Part shown: piece after piece, positions 33,201 through 44,500 of the stretch
Numbering within the stretch: position 1 is the first letter of the stretch
How the letters are laid out: every line of letters begins with the position of its first letter
Assembly: GCA_029532625.1 (NCBI GenBank)
Contig: JARFXM010000007.1
Location: 1,488,001 to 1,552,000 of the forward strand
Direction: 5' to 3'
Length of the DNA stretch: 64,000 nt
Origin: Lomentospora prolificans
Lineage: Eukaryota; Ascomycota; Sordariomycetes; Microascales; Microascaceae
Notes under the pieces: model-generated
Databases searched by the model: none
Told to the model about the DNA's origin: nothing
Seen by the model: only the letters and a program-made list of their open reading frames with translations
Position numbers and translations under genes: made by a program

Positions 33201-34960
33201 TTGCAATTGCTTGGTTTTGCATTTGTTCCCTTGCTTTGTGACCGAGGTGGCTTCTTTGGAGTAGACTACGGGGGGAACATGAGTGTTTGTGGTCTATTTA
33301 CTAAATTTTCAGCCGCTACCTAATAGCCGACAACATCGCTGGCTCTTTCTCATCCCTATCTACAGTGGCCGAAACAACGGGGCTCCACGTCAAGAGTAGT
33401 TGGGATGTTCGAATCCGCGAGGAGTCAAAAAGCGTCTCTCGTGAATCGACTGCATTGTGCGAAGACGTTCCGGGAAACACTCTCTTGACAGTTCTGACCA
33501 CCCGTCCCAACCTCAATTATTCCAAGACACGGGATCTTCAGGCACGATCAAGTGGAGAGATCCTGCACTAATAGAGCCCCTCGAGAACCGGGCTTCCCTG
33601 GCGATTTAACCTCATCTTTCCTCCTCACTTACACCCTCAGCCAGTCAAAACATAGAGCCCTAGACGCTCCAGCGAGGATCGACAAGCAGATTTCTACAAT
33701 CAGCCACACCAGATCTGTGTTGTCCCCGGCCCTTGGCTCACGAGATGACATTTCCCGGACGTGGGCGAGAGGCTTGAGAATATCCAGATTGTAGGGTAGT
33801 AGTCGGTTTTATACGGTCCATGCCAGCCAGCCAGCTTAGGGGAAATTTTCAAACACACCCCGCCAGCCCAGACTGTCCAAACTAAGCCTGCCAGCTTTCC
33901 ATCCTAAACTCGGCAACGTTCCGTGCCTAAATTTAGTGCCAGGTTGTTTAGAAAACGCCACCCCGTCCTATGCATAATTCCCTTTTGCTCCATTAAATAA
34001 TATATTGGCCTGATTGCAAAGCAATTGGAAAGACTGGGCACCCTATCATGTCGGAGACGGGCAGGGAAATTACACGGGGCCTGGCGCGTTTTTGTGACAG
34101 TTGTGGATATATGAGGATTATTACCAAGTGTTGACATTGACGTCGGTAGTCGAGCCTTGACTTGGTAAACCCGCCGGGGTTTGGCGCAAACCTTTTAACT
34201 TGAGGGTTGATAAACTGCAACCCAACTCGGTTTGGCTGAAAGCAAGTATAGATGCGGAGAGCAGGATTGTCCGCCACTAGTAGGGAATAGCCTGCCACGA
34301 CTTCTCCGCGTTAGACGGAGGAATATTCCCAACAATGTTGCGCGCCCCCCTCCCCCCCGGGCCCGTGATTAAACTAATCACTAATCACCAATACTACAAC
34401 CTGATCATTGCCACGCAGCATCGCTCGTGGCTGCTGCGTGTGATGTCTTGCCCTCGCCATATCTCGAGCGCTTCAAAGTGCGGGGCACAGAGCAAGTCGA
34501 CTTCGTTCTCACCCTATGCCCTTTATGATAAAAGAAAATGATACAGCCGCAGTCTCCCTTCACCCTCCCTGGCCGACATGCAGCCGCCAGTCTTTGAATT
34601 CTCTAGAAATGACACCTTCCGTGCCTTCTGCCTCGCATGCAATGATGTGCGCAAGTGTTGCCGAGCCTCTTTTCTACTGAGATATCGAGTTCTACCCGCT
34701 CATCAGGGATGCTTTTATGCCGCCATTACCCCCCGATCGTAGCATTCCTAGAAACGTATTATTATCCAGGCTGAATCAAGCTCGGGTCGCATATACGGTT
34801 CCTGGAGCTTAATGACGTGGTGGTGGGAGGGCGCTTTTGTCCTGATAACTGGCGCCACTGATGCGTGCGATGCCCTCTGATGTCGCGGCACCGCTGCCTT
34901 TTGTCGACGGCCAGTCAAGGATAGATCCCTCGCCATTGATCGCTGGAAAGATGAGCTTCG
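30300..34960. other. Long gene-free region rich in homopolymers
   Basis: About 4.7 kb contains poly-T and poly-A tracts (about 30884, 31540, 31720 and 32090) and (GT)n-like stretches. Several long open frames exist only because they cross the homopolymers. I found no domain or coherent splice structure. Confidence 0.45.
33823..33835. repeat. CCAGCCAGC-type motif
   Basis: One of several short CCAG tandem motifs in the gene-free parts of the window; others are at 47961-47975, 48622-48632, 57836-57848 and 58341-58358. Confidence 0.6.
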
Positions 34961-34964
34961 TCGA

Positions 34965-35560
34965 GGAAAGGGATGGACGTGGTTCTTGCCGCCCTGTTCT
35001 GGTGGCGTCCGAACCTTAAGCGGCTCGTTCTCAAGGGTGCACTGTCTGCGGAGACTGAGTTCATCAAGTCGATGTCCCGAGCTGCTCCCTGAGGTAGAAA
35101 AATGCTGATAGTCGGTTCCTGACGTTTTCGAGCCTTCGAGAGGTGGTCATGACCCCTCATTTGCGACACGAACCGTCAATTATCAAGGAAGAACACGGAT
35201 GACCTTCTCCCACTGCTTCATTATGTCCGCGGTCCCGAAGCGTTCTTATCCCTCAAAAATCCACGCATATTTCCGTGGCCAGGAATCACCAAGCCTATCG
35301 TGTCAACATTCACCAATCTTAAGCTAGGCCGCGAAGAATGTATTAGTGAGCATGTCCTCTGGCTCATCTCGACGTCGAGGACGTCACGCAAAGGAACTTC
35401 AAACTGCTCGCCTGGCCGGACGATACCGATGGGCACGAAACGAATCAGTGGGCCGAAGACAGGTCCATGCACCTTTTAAAGGAGCTCATGGCGTTCCTGG
35501 CGAACTGGTGGAAATATGCGCTGAGACTTGAGGTTCTTCCCTTAGAATTAGCGGAGCCGG
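34965..35560 (+). pseudogene. Possible relic of an F-box/LRR-like gene
   Basis: Protein-like segments appear in successive frames on the plus strand: NLKRLVLKGALSAETEFIKSM near 35015-35080, then FSSLREVVMTPHLRH near 35130-35170, then LLHYVRGPEAFLSLKNPRI near 35205-35270, followed by LKLGREECISEHVLWLI. The Leu-spaced pattern resembles fungal F-box or LRR-type proteins, but the frame changes and stops exclude a continuous product. The assignment is tentative. Confidence 0.28.
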
Positions 35561-36037
35561 AGGTGGAGTGGGCTCCACTAGAGGGAGGTCCTTCAGGATG
35601 CTGGCGCCGGGATGGAGGTCAATGTGGGGATTCATAAGAGCCGCGACTCGATGTCTGGTCCGGAAATACACTAGTCGTTCTACTGTTCCTTGAGGCTGTG
35701 GCTAAACCAGAATAAGCAAAATTTGGGTCTTCTTAGATTGCAAGGCGAAGATGGGGGTGGGTTTTCTTGTAGGTTGAAGCCCATGATAGTGACGGGTGAG
35801 CGCTGGTAACCATACGAATAATAATTACTTACTTCGGCTGGCGAACACCGTAACTGTCTGTTACCGGGCGACGATTACGTTAAAACGAGTGTCCTGATAT
35901 ATTAGAACCAACCAAATCGTGGCTTGTTCCAAGTCTAGACTATTAAAATAATTTTAACTGATATGCGCTTCCACTAGAATGACAACCTATAAACTCCGAT
36001 GCAGCTATCCATGGACCTCTTTTACACCTGTCACCGT

Positions 36038-36792
36038 TCAAGCAAACGACGCCAAGAGCATAGCCAGGGTCATTCCAACCGCCGAGGCCGCGCCAAGATT
36101 TCCTCCAAGACTAGAGCCGGCTCCGGTCGCCGTCTCGGTCGACGCACCGCCAGTCTGGGTAGGCGAGCTCACAGTAGCTTTCGTCGCAGACCGGCTGGCA
36201 CTCGCACCGTCGTCGTCGCTTCCCGCATCATCACCGCTCCCATTATCCCCAGCCGTAGCCGTCGTCTGCGGGTCGGTGTCGCTGGTACCGGTCGGCAGCG
36301 GGGTCGGCCCGGTGTACAAATTACCCTCCCTCCCATCCGAAAGGGTGTAATCGCCCGTGAACACGTTTCCGGTCATGCCATCCGCATCGCGGAAGTCTCC
36401 AGAGTTCATGTTGAGGCAGAACAGGACCGCACTAAGGGACACGCATGTTTCCTGGTCGCTGCAGGAAAACTCGTCGGCGCGTCGCACGGCGGCGGGGAGC
36501 GTGTATCGGAGATCGCGGCGCGGGCGGACGGCGTAGCTGGCCCAGTTGACAGTGTCGATGATGCGGCCGCCGCCGCCGCCACCGCCGCCGCCGCCTTGGG
36601 TGAGATAGGGTTCGAGGGGTGTGGCGGAGGCTGCGTTACATGTTGCGGCGACCTGGGCGAGGGCAATGGCAATTGTTAATAACTTTGATTCGCTTGCGGC
36701 GAAATATGTGCTTTTGGCTTGCTGCGGTTTCTACGTACCGAGGATCCAACGAGAGAGGCGGCAATCAAAACGTCTTTCACGGAGAGCTGCAT
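36038..36792 (-). CDS. GPI-anchored-type secreted protein, paralogue 1
   Basis: Two exons, join(36038..36652, 36739..36792), encode 222 residues. Exon 1 is exactly 18 codons (MQLSVKDVLIAASLVGSS, signal peptide) and ends in phase 0, as in the paralogue at 59175-60012. Exon 2 begins VAATCNAASATPLEPYL, followed by a ten-glycine linker, a core with VNWASYA, RRDLRYTLPAAVRR, ETCVSL, FCLNMNSGDFRDADGMTGN and GDYTLSDGREGNLYTGPTPLPTGTSD, then an acidic/Ser/Thr-rich stalk and a hydrophobic C-terminus ending MTLAMLLASFA, which looks like a GPI-anchor signal. It is probably a wall- or membrane-attached surface protein of unknown function. A TATA-like box lies at 36878-36885. The direct paralogue on the opposite strand 22 kb away supports the model. 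Confidence 0.83.
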
Positions 36793-36877
36793 TTTTGAAG
36801 ACAAGGTAGGAAAATGGCTGGTTGGGAAGAGTGGTGGCTATTCACGACAAAATGTGAAGCGCATCGCGAGTCGCCCG

Positions 36878-36885
36878 CTATATAA
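36878..36885 (-). promoter_or_regulatory. TATA-like box of GPI paralogue 1
   Basis: TTATATAG on the minus strand, about 86 nt upstream of the ATG, next to an (ATA)n tract. Confidence 0.45.
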
Positions 36886-37963
36886 TAATAATAATACTCC
36901 TTTTCCATCAGCCCGGAGTTAAGCGCTTGCTAATTTCTCCTCTCGAGCTGTTTCCACGATTGAAATTTATTTTATGCTTGAGCCACGATCCAGTTCCCCA
37001 AACAGGGCTAGCTGGTCTCTCAGCCGCAAATAGATCGAGCCTGGCCGGATAGCACGGCTTTTCGAGTCAGGTGGGCATGGGGCCGGTGCGCATCTTGCCC
37101 GTCGTTCACGATCATTCCTGAGATTCAAAGGTTCTCATTGGTCTAGGTCCCGAAACAGAATGTTATTCTTCAAATTGTATTAGCGTGGGTTGCAATATTG
37201 GCCCCACGATGTCAGGGCTTCGCTTCTTCTTATCGTCGGGCATCCGCCCCGACGTAGTACTGGGTGGCCAAGGACAGAAATGTAAACCTTATTTAATCAA
37301 TGGCACTGCCTCACTTCTGCTTAGCTTCAACTGGCCCTGGTTGTAAAGCGGGATACAACTCCGACCGCTTTCTCTGACGCTTTCTCCAGTTTTTGGGACC
37401 ATTCGGCAAGATCAAAATCCGCAGGATTTCGACCCAGACTTTAGAATCCCGCCGGACCAATTCAGCTGCACCTCCTTTTTTTTTTTTTCCTTTTTTGGGG
37501 GGGACCAATCCTATCGGCCTTTGGTCCGGCGTCTGCGTCCGACGATAAGGATATAATCAGCTTGATAGACAGTAGAGTGATAAGAGTATATCAAGAACGC
37601 CCTGGTGGGCAATACACAGAGTTGATACTCTTTTTTTCCTCAACCCTAGCAGCCACCGTTGCAGCACCATACCGATGGCTAATAACTATTTCCAAGAAGG
37701 GTGTTGGGTATGGTCTAATTTGGTCCAAAATATCGAGATAGTGTCTATGATTCAACTGGCCCAGCCATTGCTTTGGTAGAGAATGAAACCATGTCCCAGT
37801 GTTTTAACTTGCGCAGATGGCAGGCTTACAACGGACATGCCACCCCGACCTAATATCACCACACTCTGCCTAATAGACGACGAGTCTACCATGGACATGC
37901 CGCCGGGCCCTATCCACACATCCTGCCTGAACCAGGCAGTAGCACCATTGAGCTGAATAGATG
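36886..37963. other. Intergenic region without supported genes
   Basis: About 1.1 kb. A poly-T/poly-G tract lies near 37477-37505. Nothing else is recognised. Confidence 0.45.
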
Positions 37964-38180
37964 CTAGGATGGCAGACGCCTGGGCATTGACTCTGTGTTG
38001 ATGAGCCAGACGGTTCTGTATCCCATGTGCTCCTCTGCTACTCTTCTCGACTCGAAGATCCGGTTACAATTCTGGCATTCAAATTGCTCCGCCCGCTCAT
38101 TCGTATCGTCCATACGCTGATTAGCTGCGCGCTGCGAGCCGAATGTATGGTTGCAAGTCCCACAAGGGAAGCGCGGGTCC
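37964..38180 (-). pseudogene. C2H2 zinc-finger fragment downstream of the RING gene
   Basis: An open frame without an ATG reads DPRFPCGTCNHTFGSQRAANQRM and then FECQNCNRIFESRRVAEEHM. These match a fungal zinc-finger repeat (C-x2-C-x12-[HQ]M), but the first finger has Arg where His is expected and no second His follows. It begins about 30 nt after the RING stop codon on the same strand. A 39-nt GTAACT...TAG intron would fuse it in frame to the RING protein as LM-DPRF, but that is shorter than normal fungal introns. It could be a 3' exon, a separate gene lacking its start, or a relic. Confidence 0.45.
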
Positions 38181-38209
38181 ACTATCCGCGTGTGAACTTC
38201 ATCATCGTA

Positions 38210-39268
38210 TTAGTAGTTACTCAGACTCAACACTCTAGCGATATCTATTAAGCGTCTTTCGCCGTTCGTCAAGCCGTCTTCGTCAAACGAGCCTTCTTCG
38301 TCGTCTAAATCGCCTTCTGCGTATGGATCTTCTTCGTCGTCTGAACAGCCTTCATCGTATGAACCTTCGTCATATGAACCTTCTTCGTCGTCTGGGGGGG
38401 CGCATTCGTCGTTTGAGCCCTCTTCTTCAACAGGGCCTTCTTCATAGCATGAAAGACCGTCGTCATATAAGCCTTCTTCGTCGTATGGACCGTCTTCATC
38501 GTCTGAGCCTTCTTCTTCATCGGGGCCTTCTTCATCGTATGAGACGCCTTCGTCATATAAGCCTTCTTCGTTGTATGGACCGTCTTCATCGTCTGAGCCT
38601 TCTTCTTCAGCGGGGCCTTCTTCATCGCATGAAATACCTTCATCATATAAGCCTTCTTCGTCATCTAAGCCTTCTTCGTCATCTAAGCCTTCTTCGTCGT
38701 ATGAGCTGTCATCGTCGTATGATCCCTCTTCGTTGAATGGGCCTTCCTCGTGCGAGCCTCCTGCTCCTCCTGTTAGCGGGGCTACATTAGCACTCATGCT
38801 CATGGCCAGAGCCATGTCTAGTTGCCGTCTTTCTTCTTCGATTAGGCGTGTCTGCCCCGTCGTCGGTCGCGTAACGTGAGGAAGCACCTCATCGCCAGGC
38901 CTGTATATTCGGCTCCTTTCCCGTTTCTCCTCATCTGATCTTGTCTTCTCCGGATATTGGCTCAGGAACCAGTCCAGTAATCCAGAAAGGTTGGTGGCGC
39001 GGTTTGAGCCTCTCACTTCTTCGCGGCATATGGGGCATGTGAAGGTGGGGGAGCCAGCTGGACGATCAGTAGCGGCTCGGTTTCCTTGCTCTTTGAACCA
39101 TGACGTTGCACAGGATCCGCAAAATGTGTGCAGGCAGTTAAGTAGAGCTACTGGGTGGTAGAAGATATCGGCACATATCTTCATCAGAGTTAGGGGGGTA
39201 TGCAGGGCTTATAGAAGTGAGCGGCAACTTACAGAGCAGCTTAGCTCTCGCTCGAGTTGGTCCCCCAT
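38210..39268 (-). CDS. RING-finger E3-like protein with acidic tandem repeats and UIM-like motifs
   Basis: Two exons, join(38210..39178, 39233..39268), encode 334 residues. The 12-codon first exon (MGDQLERELSCS) supplies the first zinc cysteine and is joined across a 54-nt intron to ICADIF. The RING is a complete C3HC4: C11, C14, C27, H29, C32, C35, C60 and C63, with CLHTFCGSC resembling CHFR-type ligases, followed by a helical segment near 75-100. An apparent UIM is EEERRQLDMALAMSMS at about 127-142. A very acidic Asp/Glu/Gly/Tyr region covers about 155-315, built from pentad units such as DEEGx and containing three 30-residue repeats at 187-276. A second UIM-like end, ERRLIDIARVLSLS, closes the protein. 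It should be a ubiquitin ligase that binds ubiquitin. Target and location are unknown. Confidence 0.8.
38371..38670. repeat. 90-bp tandem repeats inside the RING gene
   Basis: The same 10-mer-anchored unit (CRTCATATAAGCC on the plus strand) starts at 38461, 38551 and 38641, an exact 90-bp period with over 90% identity by eye. It is made of 15-bp subunits encoding x-D/E-E-G-x pentads. Copy-number variation between strains is likely. Confidence 0.85.
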
Positions 39269-41190
39269 GGTTCCAGATGCTTTCAGCAGGCAGTGTGTTG
39301 CGATCTTAACGTCCAGAGTTAATTATATATCGCGTTGCTTCGTGGTTGCCATCTTCTTTTCAAACTGCGATTGTGAAGTCGAGTGTAGACCCCGTAAACC
39401 ACAATGAGGATATCAATGGGAGGGAGTCGTTGGGAGATTGAAAGGTGAGGATAGCCGATCATCAAATGGAAGTGAGCCTGACAACAAGTACTGATAAGTA
39501 GTAGGGTCGCCTGAAATATATGTTATTATATGGGACTTAGCGCCCCGCGAGGCCAGGTCTGTCACCAAGACTTCCAAGCCATCGTGCAGCTCAGGTGAAA
39601 GAGTTGCAGCAAGGCTCAGGGGCCACGTCACTTGTACCACCCACCATCCAGCCCCTATCTCACGCCACAGTGGTCCATGACAAGAAATGAATGGTCCCAA
39701 GTGATTGAAGCGGAAACAACTGCGCTTCTCATTCCACCTTCTGGGTTGTTCAGCCTCAGACTGGCTGCAGCATCGGGGCGAAACTGAACAGAACGCTCTC
39801 CTCTCGCCTGGGAACGCCCGCGTTTGGGGACAAGATATGTACCCCGTATTACTTGTCTATTTATCCACACTTGCATTGACTGGGCTCATGAAATACCCCT
39901 TGAAGTAGCCAGCCTCCATCCCTTCGTTAGCATACGACCTCGCCGATATTTTCGATATCCAATCTCGGATTACCCGATCCTTTGACGAACTAGGTATATT
40001 CGGCTAGGAGTGCAGCGTGGAGAGCGATGAGTAGAAAGAGATTATGAAATTCGTAAATAAAAAGAAAGAAGATACAACATGATGCAACTGAAGCTCCGCT
40101 CTTCTTTCAATGATCGCCGGGACGGGCGACTTGGCGCCGCCCATGAGTGGAATCAGCTAACTGAGGGACCAAGCCGGCCGGATTAACTATATGTTGGCCG
40201 TAATGGGCGAAGTACAAGCGGAGCCCGCGTGAGCGGGAGTAAACTCCTCGCTAGCCGACCCCTTCCGAAATCTAGACCCAACCTCGTCGGCAACTTGCTC
40301 GCTAGCCCATCATCTTATTAAGGTGCAAAGATGGTCGCGAATCTTAAGGCACTGATTTTGATCTCATCGCGTCCTCCTCCGGTATTATTTCTAGTAGGCG
40401 AGTCACAATCAGAAGACATGGTAGCCATATAATCCCAGTAGAATAAAGTCTTTAGTAAGGATCCATTTTCTGACACAGCTAAGTAGTAGCGAAGTCCGAG
40501 TCACAAGCAGTCATACACCGTCGGGAACGCTTCCGTAGCTACGGAAGTGGTCATAGAAGAAGGGTTCATGCAAACCACGTTTCTCTAGTTCGTAAGTACT
40601 GGGAGGTTTCCGACATTTCCTCCAGAAAGATATTCCTAAATATATAATCGGGTGTCTGCACACACCCTGAAGCCTGAAGATAACACCACTATAATGGGGG
40701 AGGGCTGGAAAGTAAAAAGGTCTAGGAAGACCCTATGGTGTAGAGATAAGAGCTATGAAATTAACTTGCTGTAACTCGAACATTAATGTATCTCGCTTTG
40801 AATTAGTTCGTCCAATCCAATACTATAATCACCGCATATTCATCCTTGAAGACACTGATCAAGATCCGAAATCATTCTATTTATATACCCTCTTCTTTTA
40901 GCGTATATCCCAATCTGATCATCTTTCAGGACTGGGACTCAGGTGACATAAAGTGATTAGGACGTTTTTGTGTTGGTTTAAGCAGAATTGTGAGAAATGT
41001 ATAAGGCTGGATTATTATTATGCTCTTCACGAGCCTCGTCCCAACAGCCCTCTTACAGCTGGCCCGGGTCACCCTCCACGCTGCCCAAGAGGGACCGCAT
41101 CTCGGCTTCGCCAAGATCTAACTCTTTGAAGGAGACTTTAAGGATAGGCTTTTATAGGTTTCATAGATTCTCAGAGACCCCTACGCAGAC
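39269..41190. other. Intergenic region without supported genes
   Basis: About 1.9 kb, partly AT-rich from about 40440 to 40900. No gene is recognised. Confidence 0.45.
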
Positions 41191-41526
41191 CTAGAGCAAC
41201 TCAGCTGTGCCAAATGCCCGCGACAAGTTCAAGGGTTCCATGGGACGATGAAAAGATAAACGATGCGTTCCTCGGCGATCCTCTACAAGTGTCATGTGCC
41301 TCAAGCTAACATTATCGACTCTCAGGAGCTTCACATTTCCACGCGTTAAGTGTGCCCGTGTGGTATAGTCCAGATTTCTAAGCACACCTGAAATCTGCGG
41401 CTTGGGACCAGGCCAGGCTGAGGGCTTTGTCGGGCCCGGTTCGAGGAGGGCTCGATTTGACTTGCATAATAACTCATCCCAGGTCGGCTCAGGAGTGGCA
41501 TCCCGGTTGCGGTCCTCAGTAAGTAC
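41191..41526 (-). pseudogene. Unassigned coding relic or partial exon
   Basis: The minus strand is open for 111 codons without an ATG near its beginning. It reads, in part, TPEPTWDELLCKSN, then ALLEPGPTKPSAWPGP, then VKLLRVDNVSLRHMTLVEDRRG and NLSRAFGTAELL before the stop. The composition looks protein-like, and LRVDNVSLRHMTL resembles a leucine-rich segment of fungal F-box proteins. A stop lies two codons upstream, beside AAGTAAGT-like sequence, so it might be a last exon of a gene whose earlier exons I cannot find. The assignment is weak. Confidence 0.25.
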
Positions 41527-41529
41527 TTA

Positions 41530-44500
41530 CTTAACTACCTATTCATGATCATTTTCTATTTTGCCTCATGCAAGCCTACCACCAATCCCCATCGTCATCA
41601 TGTCTTCCTATCACGTCCCAAACTCTGACTCATCTCACGCTCGAGCACCTCCAAGAAGGAGGGGCAGGCCCTGGAGAACTCCATGTTGCGTTCTTCCCTT
41701 GGTCTAGCCTCTTAACTTCTCCGCAGCAGGCAGATCCCGACCGTCCAGTGCCGTTTACTCTTTACCCGATAGCCATTGCTACCCCTACATGTTCTCGGGG
41801 CTTCACATGCACCACACCGGGCTGTACAGTCCGGCATGCAGTCGCATGATGCCGATACGCCGACAGGTATCCGAATTCTGTCTACCCTCATAGACATCCT
41901 GGACGTCGCCTCACTTTCAAATCCACCGCCAGCCGGCGCCGGGACACACAGAGCCGGACTCCCGACTGTCTATGTGCGGCCGATTGCACCAACATCACCA
42001 ATTCGGGATGTGCCTTCTAGCATTCGATCTCAATCTGTCATAAAGGTTCTCGCTGCAAATCTCATGACTGCGATAGAAGGCTTCCAAGTAAAGCGATTCA
42101 ATGCCACCACGCTTCAGATTGGTTCAGCGCGTCAATGATGACCAGCCCGCCAGGAGCTCTCCGGCCAGAACATGGAGCTTCGGCTGCCCTGTCTAGGCAT
42201 CAGGATGTCTAACCGCTGCCTTCCCACGCCGTCCGTTGGTGCTTCGCCTTTGCCGCTCGTCAACGGCTAGGGGGACCTCCGTCGCTCGCTCACAGCGGAA
42301 GAGAGATCCCGAACGGCCATTACGTCTTCCTATGCATATTCTTTGCGGGGGCCGAAGAGACCATGGACAAAACTGATGCTAAAGCGCAGCCAATAGCTAC
42401 GTCGGGCTACATGTGACGGCTAGCGCTGACTCACATTGCGACGCTGGAGGTGCCAACAATGTACACCTCATTCATGTCGTTTCTCAGCTCCATACTAGCC
42501 CTTGAGATCTTGTGGTCGCGATAGAGAGCTGGTGGAAATGAAACGGGGAGAGACCATTTGAGGACGCCCAAGCAGAAATCAAGCGCGAATGGTCACAAAC
42601 CTATTTTCCCAGCCCCACGCGCTGTCTCTCAGCCACTGAATGGTAGCGAAAAAAAAAAAAAAAATTAAAATTAAAAAATAAAAAAGAGGCGTTCCTTGAG
42701 GGGACAGCGAAATATTCTTGCAGATATAGAATTGGGGATATCCTTTTTTCCTGCGACTGTTTCGCTGCCATGTGCACACAGGCAGAGCGAGTTTATTATA
42801 AGTAAGTAGCCATGATTCTGGTTCATATCATGATTTCTCCGCAAATATTACGTTAAACCGCTGCCTATGCACCCCTATAGTGAAAAACGGCGACAGTCGC
42901 TCTCAGTTGCGTATTTGCATACTGTATGTGGGAGTATGGCTGCTAAGGGCGAGTTCAGCGAGGGCGACGAAGGAGCGGTAGAGTAGCATGAGATGAAAAC
43001 CACTTGACTTGCAAGGCTAAGTTGCTTTGTGACTTTTTACAATAGCTCACTGGAGAAACCCGAGACAGGCGAACAGAACTTCCAGGCAAGCGCCATGTCA
43101 CATATGGAGCTTTCCGTAGCATACAGCCCTATAATTGTAGTGCTGGCTATCGCCATTATTAACCGGGTAGCCTATTGGCTCATAAGTACAAATTATTATA
43201 ATCTCAAATGCTAGTCATATCAAAACCCGCTCATGCAACGGCAGTCTAAGAGATAAGACCTCATTACCGCAAGTCAAACATAGACTTTACTAGTGGCTTT
43301 ATTCCTTACCATTGAGGCGAGAAACAAGTATGAGCTTCGACAGTGGCGGCTATGGCCATCCAGACTACCATATTGTTGCACCTGACCAAACTGGATATTA
43401 GCCTGTCTCTGTATAATTCATCTCTCCGATAGAGGAAGATTACTTCCCAACTATTTGCCTCCCTTGCCCATGGTGGTTCGTTTTCAGGACCCCTAAACTA
43501 GTTGGCAGGTTTCTAGTTCAGGCCCTATTGTGCAATATTCGGCGCAGACAGCTTCAAGATAAGGGAAGCAGAACACTGATGGCGTGCTTTTCCATATAAT
43601 TCTTCTCCACACCTAAAATGCCCCCACTGGGTCGCTAGGTGACCCGCTCCTTGGTGCCTCGGCTCATGCTCAAAATCGGCGGCTTTAACATGATATAGAG
43701 ATCATAAGAAAGATAACCAAAAAATGTTGTCTGCTAATCCATAGCTTACTTCTCTCTGACGGTAATTCGTAAGGGTGGCGGGAACCACAAGGAATAGAGG
43801 ATTCTGACCCATAGTTGTTCACAAGAAGAGGAGGACGCTTGCAAATGGGAAGCTTGCCCGTGTTGCATGAGTCGGTTATCACAAACGGGGTCTTCAAACA
43901 ACGAACCTCATACCACTCGTTCTGAGGCGGATATCCATCACAACACCTCGTCAAGCCCACATCAAGCCATGGTCTGGCATGGAAGCTTCCAAGAGACAAT
44001 AATCTTCGAGAACAAGTACATTGGTATTTAAGATGAGCTTCCAGTAGATCCTTTCTATGTTGGCATATTCCCCAATCTATGTATGCTTCATAACCAACGT
44101 CAGGGCCCGATAACCGCAACCACGGAGATGAGGAGGTTACGCCAATTCCGCAGCCGCATTTCTCTTTGGCTAAAGGTCTCATCCTTGTCTTTCTCAATGT
44201 GCTAGGAGCGGTGGGTGAGATTAGGCGGGCGGGGTAAGAATGCCGGGCAAACGGCCGGCTGTGGACACCAATACAACCACTGTAAGCTTCCAGGCTTCCA
44301 GTCGAGTTGTCGAACAAGGACATAAGTTAATAGGTCCACAGGCCTCCTGTTTCCGAAGCCGGATTGCGTGATTCTAGGAACAGGCAAAGGCGTTATGCGA
44401 GAATTGTGAAAGGTGAACATCCGCCGACCTGGATGGAGGGAGAGCCGCATCAGTGTTCCTAGTATCTCGTACCTGAAAGCGGTCCTTGGAAGAGGATACT

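Noticed and set aside
38323..38879. Plus-strand Ser/Arg-rich open frames opposite the RING gene
   Set aside because: They are mirror products of the acidic tandem repeat; the minus strand encodes the coherent RING protein.
41568..42138. Overlapping frames with Cys/His residues resembling a C3H1 finger (CTTPGCTVRH)
   Set aside because: Too few ligands and a frame change inside the candidate region.
43685..44323. 212-codon Cys-containing open frame on the minus strand
   Set aside because: No leader, no recognisable domain and no splice-supported extension; chance frames of this length occur elsewhere in the window.
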